From Aliidiomarina quisquiliarum (GTDB lineage: Bacteria; Pseudomonadota; Gammaproteobacteria; Enterobacterales; Alteromonadaceae), in assembly GCF_023922585.1 (NCBI RefSeq), contig NZ_JAMFTN010000023.1, positions 1 through 64,000 of the forward strand: 64,000 nt of DNA, read 5' to 3'. Shown here one piece after another: positions 7,018-16,304 of the stretch. The translations under genes and the position numbers were made by a program. Position 1 is the first letter of the stretch. Each line of letters begins with the position of its first letter. A model generated the notes under the pieces. It did not search any database. It saw only the letters and a list, made by a program, of their open reading frames with translations, and was not told the origin of the DNA.

Positions 7018-7833
7018 TTAAATAACCACCCACTGCAGGGGCACGTTTTGCAACCACTGTTGCAGCACTGCGCGTTGGTAGCGTTGTATAAAGCCAATGT
7101 AGGGTGCTAGTTCACCCGTATGCTGAAGCTTAATGGCGGTGTCGTGTTGCTTGGCTGCATAAGCTTGTTCTGTGGCATGGCTGCTAAACCAGTTAAAGGT
7201 GGGCACGGCAAGATGGCTAAAACCTTCGCTAATAGCTATTTGTAGGCCTTGTGGGTCGAGGTCGCCAAAGTATTTTAATGGGCCATGGGCCCCCTCTTTC
7301 CAGCGTTTTAAAAGCTCGGCTCTGCCGCTACCGTAATGACTGTCGCCGCGGTAAATAACTAAGCTATGCGCCGTTAAAGGTAACTTAAAAAGCGACAATT
7401 CATAAAAGCAGTCTAGGTTTTCAACAACTATAAGGTCTGAAAACTGCGCTAATTCGAGCTGGTTATGGTTTTCATCAATAATCAGCTGCCCTGCAACCCT
7501 AAGTACCCGTTGTTCTCGTGGCGATACACGCTGTGGCTTATGCTCAGCGGCGCCCTGTTTGGCTTGATCTAAACTCGACTGTTTTAAATCAGCCTCTAAA
7601 GGCGCCAAACCAAGTTGGCTAAGGCGTGTTTCAATGGCATGCAGCAGTTCGCTGGTGTAGCCGTATTCCACCTTTTGGCTTATGGCATGAGCTATAAGGT
7701 CTTGCTGTTGGCACCAGGAAAGTACTCGTAAGTCGGTGGCCTTCAGCTTCCGAACCACCCGACTTTGGCTCTGCAATTTAACCTTTAGGCCCTGTAGCAG
7801 TTTGCGTTCGCTGCGTGTTAGGTCTCGGTTCAT
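7018..7833 (-). CDS. Wadjet JetD / MksG toprim-like nuclease subunit (compact)
   Basis: 271 residues, last gene of the condensin operon, with a 4-base overlap with the gene before it. The C-terminal half carries a toprim-type metal site: VVENLDCFYEL (conserved Glu, about residue 135) and KYFGDLDPQGLQIA (DxD, about residue 190). These are typical of JetD, the subunit that nicks DNA extruded by the Jet/Mks condensin. The N-terminal region (about 110 residues) is rich in charged helices and shorter than in the JetD proteins I know, which are near 400 residues, so this is a compact form. The wider family is DUF3322/DUF2220. The assignment rests on the motif and the operon. Confidence 0.8.
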   Translation of the reverse strand: MNRDLTRSERKLLQGLKVKLQSQSRVVRKLKATDLRVLSWCQQQDLIAHAISQKVEYGYTSELLHAIETRLSQLGLAPLEADLKQSSLDQAKQGAAEHKPQRVSPREQRVLRVAGQLIIDENHNQLELAQFSDLIVVENLDCFYELSLFKLPLTAHSLVIYRGDSHYGSGRAELLKRWKEGAHGPLKYFGDLDPQGLQIAISEGFSHLAVPTFNWFSSHATEQAYAAKQHDTAIKLQHTGELAPYIGFIQRYQRAVLQQWLQNVPLQWVVI

Positions 7834-9086
7834 GCGGCTTGGTACCTAACTTTTAGGTCTTCAATAATACGCACATGGTTAAATTGACTTATTGGTCGTT
7901 CGTCGCGCGTGAGGGTAAATAATTTTTGTTCATGGCGCGGTAGCGCATTGTATTCTGCCAGCACTTGAAACAACCAGGCTTCGGCTGGCCATTCCAACTG
8001 TTGTTCAATTAAAAATGCCAACGCAGAGTGCGGCTGCGGTGTGTCGCACACATAAAGAAAATAAGCCATGGTGTCTTGTTTTAGCTGCTGTTGCCGCGCT
8101 TCCACCACTTGTTGCTGAGCGCTGGCGTTTACCGCGTCGGCAGTTACGCTAACCACATCTGTTTTGGCTTTGATGGCTAATTCGCGATACAGAGTATGCA
8201 CTAGATGCACTAATTCTGGTTGTTGTTCGCGTTTGTCGAGCGACACGGCTGCTGCGGGGAAAATGGGCGCGGCACAATTCACTAAAGCTGGTACTTGGCT
8301 GCGGTACGAATAGTCGCCCACCATAAAGCCTGGGTGCTCGCGTAAAAACCCCGCCATGTTCAGCACCAATAAACTCCGCTCTTGTTGCTCTCGGAAGCGG
8401 GTCATTAGTTCAACTAAACGAATTTGTACTTCAAGCAAACTACCGTGGTGGGCGCTCATTTGTTGCTGTAATCGGCTTACCAATATTTTGCGCAGGGTGG
8501 GGTTGCCTTCAGCAAGCTCGATCAAATCATCGAAGTCGATCAGCGACAAACCGTCGATTAAGCGTTGTATTTGTTGCTGTGCACGGCTGTTTTCACGAAT
8601 TTTATCGCTTAAATTACTCACAAAACCGAAATTGCTATTTAGCCGATGCCACAAACTGAAAATAGCTTCTTCAAATTGCGAAGTTAAGTCGTATACGGCT
8701 TCGTCTATTCGTAACGTTTGGCTGTCGACGCGCAGGCTGTCGCCCATGCGCTGGGCTTCTTTTAGCCCTTCCACAAAGCCACGAATACTAACCAGTTTAT
8801 CGGCAATGTCGGCGTGAATGGCACGGCGACTTTCGTCGGTAACCAAAGCCGCAACCAGTTGTGTTACTGGGTGGCGCAGCTTGAGTTCGTGGCTGTCGTC
8901 GGGTTGATACAACACCCGGGCACTAATAAGGCGGCGCAAAGTGCGCTCGCTCACTGTGGCCGGATCAATACCGCCGGTTAAATAACCCTGCATCAGTAAT
9001 TTAGCGTTGTCGCCAATCAGCTTTAAACGCTCGGCGCCCACTTCAAACAGGCTACTTAAATGGTGTTTGTCGTCGTGCTCGGCCAT
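7830..9086 (-). CDS. MksF / JetA-like kleisin subunit of condensin
   Basis: 418 residues, mainly helical. An N-terminal winged-helix-like part contains ATVSERTLRRLISARVLY and LRHPVTQLVAALV. A long helical middle (EEAIFSLWHRLNSNFGFVSN, then RAQQQIQRLIDG) follows. This matches the kleisin role of MksF/JetA, which bridges the two heads of the SMC-like ATPase. Its position between the MksE-like and JetD-like genes, with 1- and 4-base overlaps, supports the assignment better than any single motif does. From memory, such proteins are sometimes mislabelled as phosphoenolpyruvate carboxylase; nothing here suggests that enzyme. Confidence 0.72.
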   Translation of the reverse strand: MAEHDDKHHLSSLFEVGAERLKLIGDNAKLLMQGYLTGGIDPATVSERTLRRLISARVLYQPDDSHELKLRHPVTQLVAALVTDESRRAIHADIADKLVSIRGFVEGLKEAQRMGDSLRVDSQTLRIDEAVYDLTSQFEEAIFSLWHRLNSNFGFVSNLSDKIRENSRAQQQIQRLIDGLSLIDFDDLIELAEGNPTLRKILVSRLQQQMSAHHGSLLEVQIRLVELMTRFREQQERSLLVLNMAGFLREHPGFMVGDYSYRSQVPALVNCAAPIFPAAAVSLDKREQQPELVHLVHTLYRELAIKAKTDVVSVTADAVNASAQQQVVEARQQQLKQDTMAYFLYVCDTPQPHSALAFLIEQQLEWPAEAWLFQVLAEYNALPRHEQKLFTLTRDERPISQFNHVRIIEDLKVRYQAA

Positions 9087-9706
9087 TACAGCAACTCCGT
9101 TTGCGTTTGGCTGGTATCGAGTGGAATGTTTTCTTCGTCTTTAATAAAACGAACTAGCTCAAGCAGGTAGTCTATTTTTCCCGTTACAGTGAAATATAAA
9201 CGGTTACTGTGCGGCTGCATTAGGTAACCGTGTTCCACCAAGCGTCTGGCAACTTGTTTGCCTTGGGCATCGACGGAATCAGCGCTAGAGCCAAAAAACT
9301 TATCGTTCGCAAGGTTTTGTAGGCGTTGGCGCAAACTAGGGTTGTCTTCGGTTTTTACCATTAGCTCTTGCAGCTTTAGGGTGTCGCCGGCGGTTAAAAT
9401 ACCGTCGCTGCCCATAGCTTCTTGCACGTAGGTAAGCCATTCAAGTAATGGCAGTAACGAACCCATTACTACTCCTAACTGTTGCTTTAAATGCTCGCGG
9501 GCAGGGTCGTCAATGTCGCGGTAAGCCAAAAAATACACGCTATTGTCGTCGTTGGCGGCAACCCGTCGGTTCAGTGGTTTTAAATAGTCGTCAATGCTTT
9601 CTCGCACTTCGTCGCGCTGCAACTTGGCAAAAAACTCTTCGTCGGTAATGGCACAAACAAACTGACCAGCTAGCAACTTTTCCAGTAATGGACCATGTAG
9701 CATCAT
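9086..9706 (-). CDS. MksE / JetB-like condensin accessory subunit
   Basis: 206 residues. It is predicted to be two winged-helix domains, with FFAKLQRDEVRESIDDYL near residue 25 and VARRLVEHGYLMQPHSNRLYFTVTGKIDYL near residues 150-180. This is the size and fold of MksE/JetB (DUF4194-like), the KITE subunit that binds the kleisin. It overlaps the ATPase gene by 4 bases and the MksF-like gene by one base, so the subunits are translationally coupled. The assignment depends mainly on operon position. Confidence 0.74.
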   Translation of the reverse strand: MMLHGPLLEKLLAGQFVCAITDEEFFAKLQRDEVRESIDDYLKPLNRRVAANDDNSVYFLAYRDIDDPAREHLKQQLGVVMGSLLPLLEWLTYVQEAMGSDGILTAGDTLKLQELMVKTEDNPSLRQRLQNLANDKFFGSSADSVDAQGKQVARRLVEHGYLMQPHSNRLYFTVTGKIDYLLELVRFIKDEENIPLDTSQTQTELL

Positions 9707-12700
9707 GCTTGTGCCTCCTGCGCCTTAGCACTAAGCTGAAGCTGCTGTAGTTTTTTCGACAATTCCGACACCCGCGGCTTAATACGCTTTAACTGACCTT
9801 TATTGGGTAGTTCCGCATGGGGCTCAATTAAATAGCGGTGCTTAAACAGCAACAACACGTCTGATTCAGGGTTCGGAAACGCGCCCACAATTTTAATATT
9901 GTTGTGGTTACAAGCGTCAAATAATTTTTCTACGTTGTGGTAAGCCAAGGTGCCAAGTTCATCAATGGGCCAATGAATGGTTACCCCTGCTGCTTCGGGC
10001 CGTAACAAACGGGTAAAGGCCAATAAAAACTTACACAAAATAAGGTAGGCCATGCCATTACTCGACGAGTCGGTTAATTGGCGATCGTTGCGGATCACCA
10101 CGGGCTCGCCGTTTTCAATTAAGTTGAGCTGTAGCTTAAGTAACGACTCGATACTGTATTCTTGGTTGGCTTTTAATAAGTCTGCCACGTCGCTTAAATG
10201 TTCTAAATATTCACTTGGCGGAATGGGTTCGCCCGAGCTTTGCCATTGCCGATAATGGTAGGTCATTTCTTTTAACGGCTGCCAAAAACTAAGTTCATCA
10301 ATGGTAGAGCTAATTTTCACTTCCGCTTTGTCGATGCCATCGAGGGTGAGTTCGTCGCCCACGGCTTGGGTTAAACGGCGGCTGTAGTCACTTACCCGCT
10401 TATGAATGTCGTTGAACACGGTGAAAAACTTAAACAAAGCGTTGCCAATGGTTTTGCCCTGCTCGATCGTTTGCTGCTGTTTAGCCTCAAGCACGGTGAT
10501 AATTTCCGCCAAGGCGTTAACCCGCGCTTGCATGTCGGGCGCTTCGCCTAAATGGGCAAAAGAGTCTTCCATAAAGCGAACAAATTGCAGGTCGGAGTCT
10601 TTACGAATGTCGGCTTCGAGGGCGTTCACGCTGTCTTCTAGCCGTTTATCTAGTTTTTGCTTGTCGTCTAGCAGTTGGTGTGCCCGCGCAATGTGCTCAC
10701 TCACGTCGCCCTGCTCAAGGCCTGCTATTGTTTCAGCGGGCGGTGGTTGGGTGGCAACAGGCAAGTCGGCCATGCGCGTAACTAAGTTGTGCAAGCTCTG
10801 CACATGCTTTTCGGCTTTTTCTAACTGCTCTTTTAACTGCGTCAGCTTTGCGTTGTCGGCTTGTTGGTTGGTTTTGTACTCGGCTTCATGGCGCTCTAAC
10901 GCCGCACTCGCTTCACGCAATTGTTGTTTCGCTAACTGTTCTGTTTCAAGCCACTTGGGCCGCAATGTTGCCCAGGTTACCTGCATAAATTGTTGGTAGG
11001 CGCTAAATTCGTCGCGCTGACTTTCAATGTCACGAATATGCTGCTGTAGCTCAAGTGTTTTTTGCTTATTGCGCTGTAAAGTTTTTTCATCAACCCCTTT
11101 TTCGGCCAGTTCAGCGCTAAAGGCTTGTTCAAGCTCTTTATTACGCTCTTTGGTATTCGCTTCTAAGCGAGAGCGCTCACTGTCCAAGTCGTCTATGGCG
11201 TCTTGTAGCATTTGCAATTGCTCTTGGAACTCGGCGGTTTGTTCAAGTGCCCGCGACTGATGCTCAGCGGCAAGTTCAGCTAAGGCCGTTTGCCGTTGTT
11301 GTTGCACCTGTACTAGTTGCTGTTGTAATTGTTCAATACGCTGAGCAATGGATTTTTTCCGCTCTTTGTCTAGTAGCGCATGTTCATGGGCCAAGCGTTG
11401 TTTGTGATCACGGGCGAAGGCCACGTCATTTTCAAAGCTGCGCTGTTGTTGCTGTGCCACGTCGAGTGCCTGTTGCTGTTGTTTCACCTCGTCAACGGCT
11501 TTAGCTAATGCTTTTTCAGCCACATCGAGCTGGTTTTTTTGCCGTTGCCACTGTTCAATGGCTTGCTCAAATTGTTCGCGTAACCGCTCTTCGGTTAGTG
11601 CATATTCGGGTAGTTCAATAGCATGCAAATCAAGCTGCACACCAAACACCGTATTGTGTGCTTCTTCTTGTTTGGTTAAGCCATCAAACAGTTGTGGGGC
11701 TAAGTCGGTCCGTTGCAACAATGGCTCGGCCAGCACGCGGCCAAAACTGTGCTGCCAATGCTCTACATGTTGCGCCAAAAAATGTTGCAAGCTTCCGCTC
11801 GTTGGCTCTAAGCGCAACCGTAATTGCTCTATTAGCTGTTCGCCTTGTGCCGCGGCACTGCGAGCTTCTTTTGCAACTATTACAGCCTGCTCGCGCTGAC
11901 GCAGCACAGTGGTTAAAGTACCTTGCTGCTTATTAACTAACTTTATTTGCCCGTCGAGCTGCTCTTGGGCTTTGTCTAATCGCAGGTCGACTAGGTTTCT
12001 TTGTTCAAGCTCGTCGGTATTTAGCATCGACAAGTTAACCTGAGCTTGTTTTGCCGCTAAATCACCTTGCAGCTTCACCAGCTGGCTGTCGTATTGCGTA
12101 CGAACCGCTTCTTGTTGTTGCTGAAGCTGTTGGCTCATGGCTTTGGTGGCGTTTAATTCGTTATCATGAATAACTTTTTGCTGTTCGTTTTTTTCTTTAA
12201 TCTGTACCTGAATTTTACTGTTTGCCTGCTCAAACTGCTGCGCCAGCTTCAGTTTGTGCGACTGCAATTCTTGTTCAGCGCCACGGTGTGCGTCCATCAT
12301 TACCTTGTAGTGTTGCTCAAGCCCTTGCAGTTCAATACGCCGTTCAGGCAGTTGCTCTAATTCACGGCCAACACGTTCAATATCGGCGTCGCGGTAAGTG
12401 TCGTACTGGTTTTGTGCCCGCTCTAAATGCCCTTCACTGCTGGCTAAGTCGTTTTTTGCATCGTTTTGTTTGTCGCGCAGGGTGCTGCGGCGTTGTTCAT
12501 ATACACTGCTGGCTTCGTTCATGCTGCGCTTTAGCGTTTGCATGGCTTCTTCGGTGTCGGCTTTATATAAACGTTGCTGACTAAAACTGTTTTCAAGTAA
12601 GGCTTTTAAATGCCAAAGCACCGCTAAGTTTAGTGCCCGCTTGTCACTGACTCGTTCAATTTCAGCTAACGACTTTTGCAGTTTTTCCATTTTCATAAAC

Positions 12701-13416
12701 TGCTTCATGTCGCGTAACCAACTGCGAATTTTATCGCCGGTCATGGTGTTGGCTGGGCGTTGGTAACCGTCTTCTTCCAAAATAGCCGCTAACATACTTT
12801 TTAGCGTGTCCATTTTGCCTTCTTTGGCATGCACTGCCGACACCAACTTTTCTATATGGCGTAAGTTGTATTTGTCGTGCGCCAAACCGTAGCGCGATGC
12901 CAACTGCCGATGCCTTAAGCTTTCGCTGCGACTGCTACGGTCGTTCTTGATGTCGTTCAGAATAATGTTGCGGTATTCGGTGGTATTAGAAATTTTTGCC
13001 GACATATCTACATCACTGGCTCGCATTTCTTGTGCCCAGTCGTTGTATTCACGGGCGACTACGCCGTCGTTTTTCTGCAGTAAATAATGCTCGGCTTGGT
13101 AAGGCGCATCAACAAAACGATAATCGATACCATCGGCGCGTTTGGTTAACACCACCTGTGCCACACCATGCTGTGGGCGTTGGTATTCGTAAATAACGTA
13201 GCTGTTTTTATGCGGCAGGTAATATTTATCGAAACTTAATCGGGTACGGGGTACCACTTTGTTTGGTAGTTCGCCATAAAACACCGGAATCATGCGCTGC
13301 AACGTGGTTTTACCCGAGGCATTACTGCCACAAATATTGGTGTGGCCATCCAGTTCTAATTCAACCACACCCGGCATATGACCGTGGATCATTATTATTT
13401 TTAGTAGCTTCGCCAT
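9703..13416 (-). CDS. MksB / JetC SMC-like condensin ATPase
   Basis: 1237 residues. The N-terminal Walker A is GSNASGKTT (residues 30-38). Two very long glutamine-rich coiled coils (about 290-560 and 600-900) flank a hinge-like segment. The C-terminal head has an ABC-signature-like SSSNGMAYLILCKF and a Walker B-like HWPIDELGTL. This is the layout of MukB/MksB-type ATPases and of JetC, which loop-extrudes DNA and measures circular plasmids. It is the first gene of a four-gene operon (ATPase, MksE, MksF, toprim) whose promoter should lie in 13417-13584, where no clear -35/-10 pair could be fixed. Long antisense frames here are by-products of the coiled-coil codon pattern. Confidence 0.88.
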   Translation of the reverse strand: MAKLLKIIMIHGHMPGVVELELDGHTNICGSNASGKTTLQRMIPVFYGELPNKVVPRTRLSFDKYYLPHKNSYVIYEYQRPQHGVAQVVLTKRADGIDYRFVDAPYQAEHYLLQKNDGVVAREYNDWAQEMRASDVDMSAKISNTTEYRNIILNDIKNDRSSRSESLRHRQLASRYGLAHDKYNLRHIEKLVSAVHAKEGKMDTLKSMLAAILEEDGYQRPANTMTGDKIRSWLRDMKQFMKMEKLQKSLAEIERVSDKRALNLAVLWHLKALLENSFSQQRLYKADTEEAMQTLKRSMNEASSVYEQRRSTLRDKQNDAKNDLASSEGHLERAQNQYDTYRDADIERVGRELEQLPERRIELQGLEQHYKVMMDAHRGAEQELQSHKLKLAQQFEQANSKIQVQIKEKNEQQKVIHDNELNATKAMSQQLQQQQEAVRTQYDSQLVKLQGDLAAKQAQVNLSMLNTDELEQRNLVDLRLDKAQEQLDGQIKLVNKQQGTLTTVLRQREQAVIVAKEARSAAAQGEQLIEQLRLRLEPTSGSLQHFLAQHVEHWQHSFGRVLAEPLLQRTDLAPQLFDGLTKQEEAHNTVFGVQLDLHAIELPEYALTEERLREQFEQAIEQWQRQKNQLDVAEKALAKAVDEVKQQQQALDVAQQQQRSFENDVAFARDHKQRLAHEHALLDKERKKSIAQRIEQLQQQLVQVQQQRQTALAELAAEHQSRALEQTAEFQEQLQMLQDAIDDLDSERSRLEANTKERNKELEQAFSAELAEKGVDEKTLQRNKQKTLELQQHIRDIESQRDEFSAYQQFMQVTWATLRPKWLETEQLAKQQLREASAALERHEAEYKTNQQADNAKLTQLKEQLEKAEKHVQSLHNLVTRMADLPVATQPPPAETIAGLEQGDVSEHIARAHQLLDDKQKLDKRLEDSVNALEADIRKDSDLQFVRFMEDSFAHLGEAPDMQARVNALAEIITVLEAKQQQTIEQGKTIGNALFKFFTVFNDIHKRVSDYSRRLTQAVGDELTLDGIDKAEVKISSTIDELSFWQPLKEMTYHYRQWQSSGEPIPPSEYLEHLSDVADLLKANQEYSIESLLKLQLNLIENGEPVVIRNDRQLTDSSSNGMAYLILCKFLLAFTRLLRPEAAGVTIHWPIDELGTLAYHNVEKLFDACNHNNIKIVGAFPNPESDVLLLFKHRYLIEPHAELPNKGQLKRIKPRVSELSKKLQQLQLSAKAQEAQA

Positions 13417-13584
13417 GGGTATCCTATGTTGTGTGTTGTAAGCTTTTCATTGTATGGCAGAATTAGCCGAAGATTTTTGCCACGGATTGCTTAACAACCA
13501 GCTTTGATGCTTCACCCATGGCATTCTCCAAGTAGCTTGCGTATCAAAGCGCACCATATCGCTATGGCGTTAAAGCGTCAATAT

Positions 13585-14169
13585 TCACTCCGTTTTCCGC
13601 GCCAACATAGTGGCAAACTGTAGCTGTGCGCCATTATGCATGGTGCCTAAGTCTTCATTGTATTTAACCAGTTCCCAGCCTTGGTAGGCTTCTGCTAGCT
13701 GCCCTTCTTTGAAGGTAAACCGAAATGGCATGGGGCATGGGTGAGCGGCGGTGCTCATAGCGCAAACAATTAAGTTATAACCACCAGGTAAGGTGCGCTC
13801 TTGCATGTTGGCAATCACGGCATTAACACGGCTGGGGTCGAGGAACATTAACGTAACGGTGCAGGCAATAAAACCAAAGTCTTTCGTTAAGCTGGCATTG
13901 TTAATGTCGTATACCTGCGCCTGAATGTTATCAATATTTTCTTCGCTAATAATTTGCTGCAGCATATGGATAGCGCTGGGGTTGTTGTCCACTGCGGTAA
14001 CATTAAAGCCAAGCTGGCTTAGGTATAAGGCATTGCGGCCATTCGAACAGCCCATGTCTAGGGCGTTGCAGGGCTCGTTAGCTTTACCCAGTTCAATAAT
14101 TTTGCACGCTTCAACTACTTCACTATGGGCAGGGTTTAAGCCGTAACGGCTATTTAAGTCAACTGTCAT
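13585..14169 (-). CDS. tehB: Tellurite methyltransferase TehB
   Basis: 194 residues from ATG 14169; a GTG three codons upstream is possible. The SAM-binding loop is LDMGCSNGRNALYL. The downstream sequence follows E. coli TehB closely from memory: TVTLMFLDP, then IANMQERTLPGGYNLIV and the end VKYNEDLG...LQFATMLARK. The enzyme methylates tellurite (and selenium compounds) with S-adenosylmethionine in the cytoplasm. The TDT-family transporter at 24800 is a TehA relative but is 10 kb away and not cotranscribed. Confidence 0.92.
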   Translation of the reverse strand: MTVDLNSRYGLNPAHSEVVEACKIIELGKANEPCNALDMGCSNGRNALYLSQLGFNVTAVDNNPSAIHMLQQIISEENIDNIQAQVYDINNASLTKDFGFIACTVTLMFLDPSRVNAVIANMQERTLPGGYNLIVCAMSTAAHPCPMPFRFTFKEGQLAEAYQGWELVKYNEDLGTMHNGAQLQFATMLARKTE

Positions 14170-14293
14170 GGGAACCACTTAGTTATTGAAATGTGGCCGT
14201 ATGTTACTACGTCTACGATGCAATTTTATGCCAATACACCAGACCTTTAGGGCTACCACTTACTGGGTATCTTCAGCAGGCCAAAGCTATGAA

Positions 14294-15079
14294 CTAATGT
14301 GGGATATAAATCTCAGCTGTCATGTAATCAGCACATTGCCCGTTCAGCACAACGCGATCATTTTTCATTTCGCAAACTATTTTGCCACCTCGCTTAGAAA
14401 GTTGGCAGGCAGTGAGTTTGCTTTTGCCAAGCCGTGCGGCCCAATAGGGTGCAAGTTCGCAATGGGCCGAGCCTGTGACTGGATCTTCGTCTACTCGCAA
14501 TTTTGGAAAAAAACAGCGGCTGACAAAATCAACCTCAGTACCAGGCGCGGTAACCACAACACCACGTAACCCTATCTGCTGAAACATGGCTAAATTCGGT
14601 GTTAACGACTGTACGTCTGCTTCGCTGTTATACACCGCCACATAATCAAAGCCAGCCAGTACCTGTATGGGTGCTTTGCCTAGCCCGTCTATTAACGCTT
14701 GCGGAACTTCTGTAGCCATTAATGGGGTCGCTGGAAAGTCCATCGAATAACCTGGTTCATTACGAGTTACTTTCAATGGCCCGCTACGCGTGTGAAAAAC
14801 TATTTCAGGCTTAGAATAGGCGAGCTGATTAAAAATAACATGCGCTGCCGCAAGTGTGGCGTGGCCGCATAAGTCAACTTCCTCAGCTGGCGTAAACCAG
14901 CGCAATTCAAAGGCATTTCCGGCGGGTACGAAAAACGCCGTTTCAGAAAGGTTGTTTTCTTCAGCAATGGCTTGGAGCAAGTTGTCATCAAGCCAAGCCT
15001 TTAGGGGGCACACTGCCGCCGGATTACCTTCAAACACACGTTCGGCAAACGCATCCACTTGGTACATTGTTAAGTTCAT
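14294..15079 (-). CDS. PhzF-family isomerase
   Basis: 261 residues, typical PhzF length, with the family features MYQVDAFAERVFEGNPAAVC at the start and AEENNLSETAFFVP, in which the Glu is the catalytic acid/base. RWFTPAEEVDLCGHATLAAA follows, and the second half has DFVSRCFFP and DPVTGSAHC. PhzF proteins share the diaminopimelate-epimerase fold. Only some make phenazines, and no phenazine genes are nearby, so the substrate is unknown. It lies on the same strand as the lipoate ligase, 43 bases behind it, and may share a transcript. Confidence 0.9.
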   Translation of the reverse strand: MNLTMYQVDAFAERVFEGNPAAVCPLKAWLDDNLLQAIAEENNLSETAFFVPAGNAFELRWFTPAEEVDLCGHATLAAAHVIFNQLAYSKPEIVFHTRSGPLKVTRNEPGYSMDFPATPLMATEVPQALIDGLGKAPIQVLAGFDYVAVYNSEADVQSLTPNLAMFQQIGLRGVVVTAPGTEVDFVSRCFFPKLRVDEDPVTGSAHCELAPYWAARLGKSKLTACQLSKRGGKIVCEMKNDRVVLNGQCADYMTAEIYIPH

Positions 15080-15122
15080 TGGTTGTCCTTTGTATAAGGC
15101 GGTTTGCCTTTGCGGGCTAAAC

Positions 15123-16202
15123 TTATTTCACCTTATATAGCCAGTCGTCGGTTAAGTACTTCTCGGCCACTAAGGTTTTCGCGCTGGCAAGCTCTTCGGC
15201 TGAGTATTCTCCCAATTGAGTTTGGTAGGTGCTGGCGAAGTGGCCAATGAACGCATCGATTATAGCGGCACGGCTTAAGCCGGTTTGGCTACGCATGGGG
15301 TCGACTCGCTTGTTGGCACTTTTGGTGCCTTTGTCGGAAAGTTTTTCACGGCCAATACGTAACACTTGCAGCATTTTATCGGCGTCGATGTCGTAGGCCA
15401 TAGTGGCATGGTGCACTGTGACACCGTTGGCAAAACGCTTTTGTGCGGCGCCGCCAATTTTACCTTGCTCTGAGCTAATATCGTTCAAGGGTTTATAGTG
15501 CGCTTTAATGCCAATCTCGCCTAAGGCCGCTAACACCCATGCGTCTAAAAACTGGTACGACTGCTCTATGCTCATGCCATCCACAATTGAGGTGGGCACA
15601 GTGAGTGAATAGGTAATGCAGTTGCCCGGCTCCATAAACATAGCCCCGCCGCCGGTGGCACGGCGCACCACTTGTATGTTGGCTGCTTTCGCTGCTTCCA
15701 TGTCCACTTCATTTCTAACGGACTGAAAACAACCAATCACCACTACAGAGTCGCTCCAATCCCAAAAACGCAAGGTTGGTCCGCGTAACCCTTTGGCCAC
15801 GGTGTTGGCTAATACCTCATCTAAAGCGGCATGCTCTGCGGCGGGTAAAGTGACCGGTGGAATAAGGGTGAATTCATGATCAAGCCAGCTACTCGCCTTA
15901 CCTAAAGCGCGGCGCACGGCCGTGGCCACCGCTTCCGCAGAAAAACCAAACATCATCACATCGTCGTCGAGCGCTGCTTCAATTGCCGTGGTAAGTGTTT
16001 TGTGACTGGCGGTAATAGGTAAGCCGTTGAGTGCTTCATTAATTTGGATTAACGCAGAATCGGGCTCTAGGAAGAAGTCACCAGAAATACTCACTTGGCT
16101 TAATAGCTCCTGCTCCACGTTCACATCTGCAACCACAAGCTTGCCACCTGGTACTTTGTATTCACCGTGCATTGTTACTTCTTGCATTGCTGGTTCCTGC
16201 AT
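15123..16202 (-). CDS. Lipoate-protein ligase with permuted domains
   Basis: 359 residues. The first 90 or so are an LplB/LplA C-terminal-type accessory domain (HGEYKVPGGKLVVADV, then ISGDFFLEPDSAL). They precede a biotin/lipoate ligase catalytic domain with RRATGGGAMF (lipoyl-AMP binding) and GKIGGAAQKR (conserved Lys). E. coli LplA has these two parts in the opposite order, and archaeal enzymes have them as separate proteins. The protein probably attaches lipoate to 2-oxoacid dehydrogenase or GcvH subunits using ATP. The start is uncertain among three tandem SD-ATG units at 16170-16214. Only the third ATG gives the archaeal-like start MHGEYKV. Confidence 0.85.
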   Translation of the reverse strand: MQEPAMQEVTMHGEYKVPGGKLVVADVNVEQELLSQVSISGDFFLEPDSALIQINEALNGLPITASHKTLTTAIEAALDDDVMMFGFSAEAVATAVRRALGKASSWLDHEFTLIPPVTLPAAEHAALDEVLANTVAKGLRGPTLRFWDWSDSVVVIGCFQSVRNEVDMEAAKAANIQVVRRATGGGAMFMEPGNCITYSLTVPTSIVDGMSIEQSYQFLDAWVLAALGEIGIKAHYKPLNDISSEQGKIGGAAQKRFANGVTVHHATMAYDIDADKMLQVLRIGREKLSDKGTKSANKRVDPMRSQTGLSRAAIIDAFIGHFASTYQTQLGEYSAEELASAKTLVAEKYLTDDWLYKVK

Positions 16203-16214
16203 TTCTGATTCCTG
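16170..16214 (-). repeat. Three tandem 15-bp units, each with SD-like bases and ATG
   Basis: Read on the minus strand the units are CAGGAATCAGAAATG, CAGGAACCAGCAATG and CAAGAAGTAACAATG. Each places an A-G-G-A-like or AGAAG stretch about 7 bases before an in-frame ATG of the lipoate ligase. The array creates three possible translation starts five codons apart. It probably arose by slippage. Confidence 0.75.
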
Positions 16215-16304
16215 TATATGTTCGCCCTAGCCTAACGGGGACTTGTTTGAAAAGAGAGAATGAGTGTCATTCTAAGAGCCCTAGCATAGGCAAGCAAGGG
16301 GTAC

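Noticed and set aside
6803-7057. An 84-codon frame as an intact gene
   Set aside because: Its start lies inside the jetD-like gene. Its C-terminal third does not resemble CcdA, whereas another frame does. It is better explained as a decayed antitoxin.
10052-12584. Many long antisense frames across the MksB-like coiled coil
   Set aside because: The repetitive Glu/Gln/Leu codons create long Ser/Cys/Leu-rich frames on the other strand. None has a domain or a ribosome site.
14294-15079. PhzF as evidence of phenazine production
   Set aside because: No other phenazine gene is present. PhzF-family isomerases are widespread and mostly uncharacterised.
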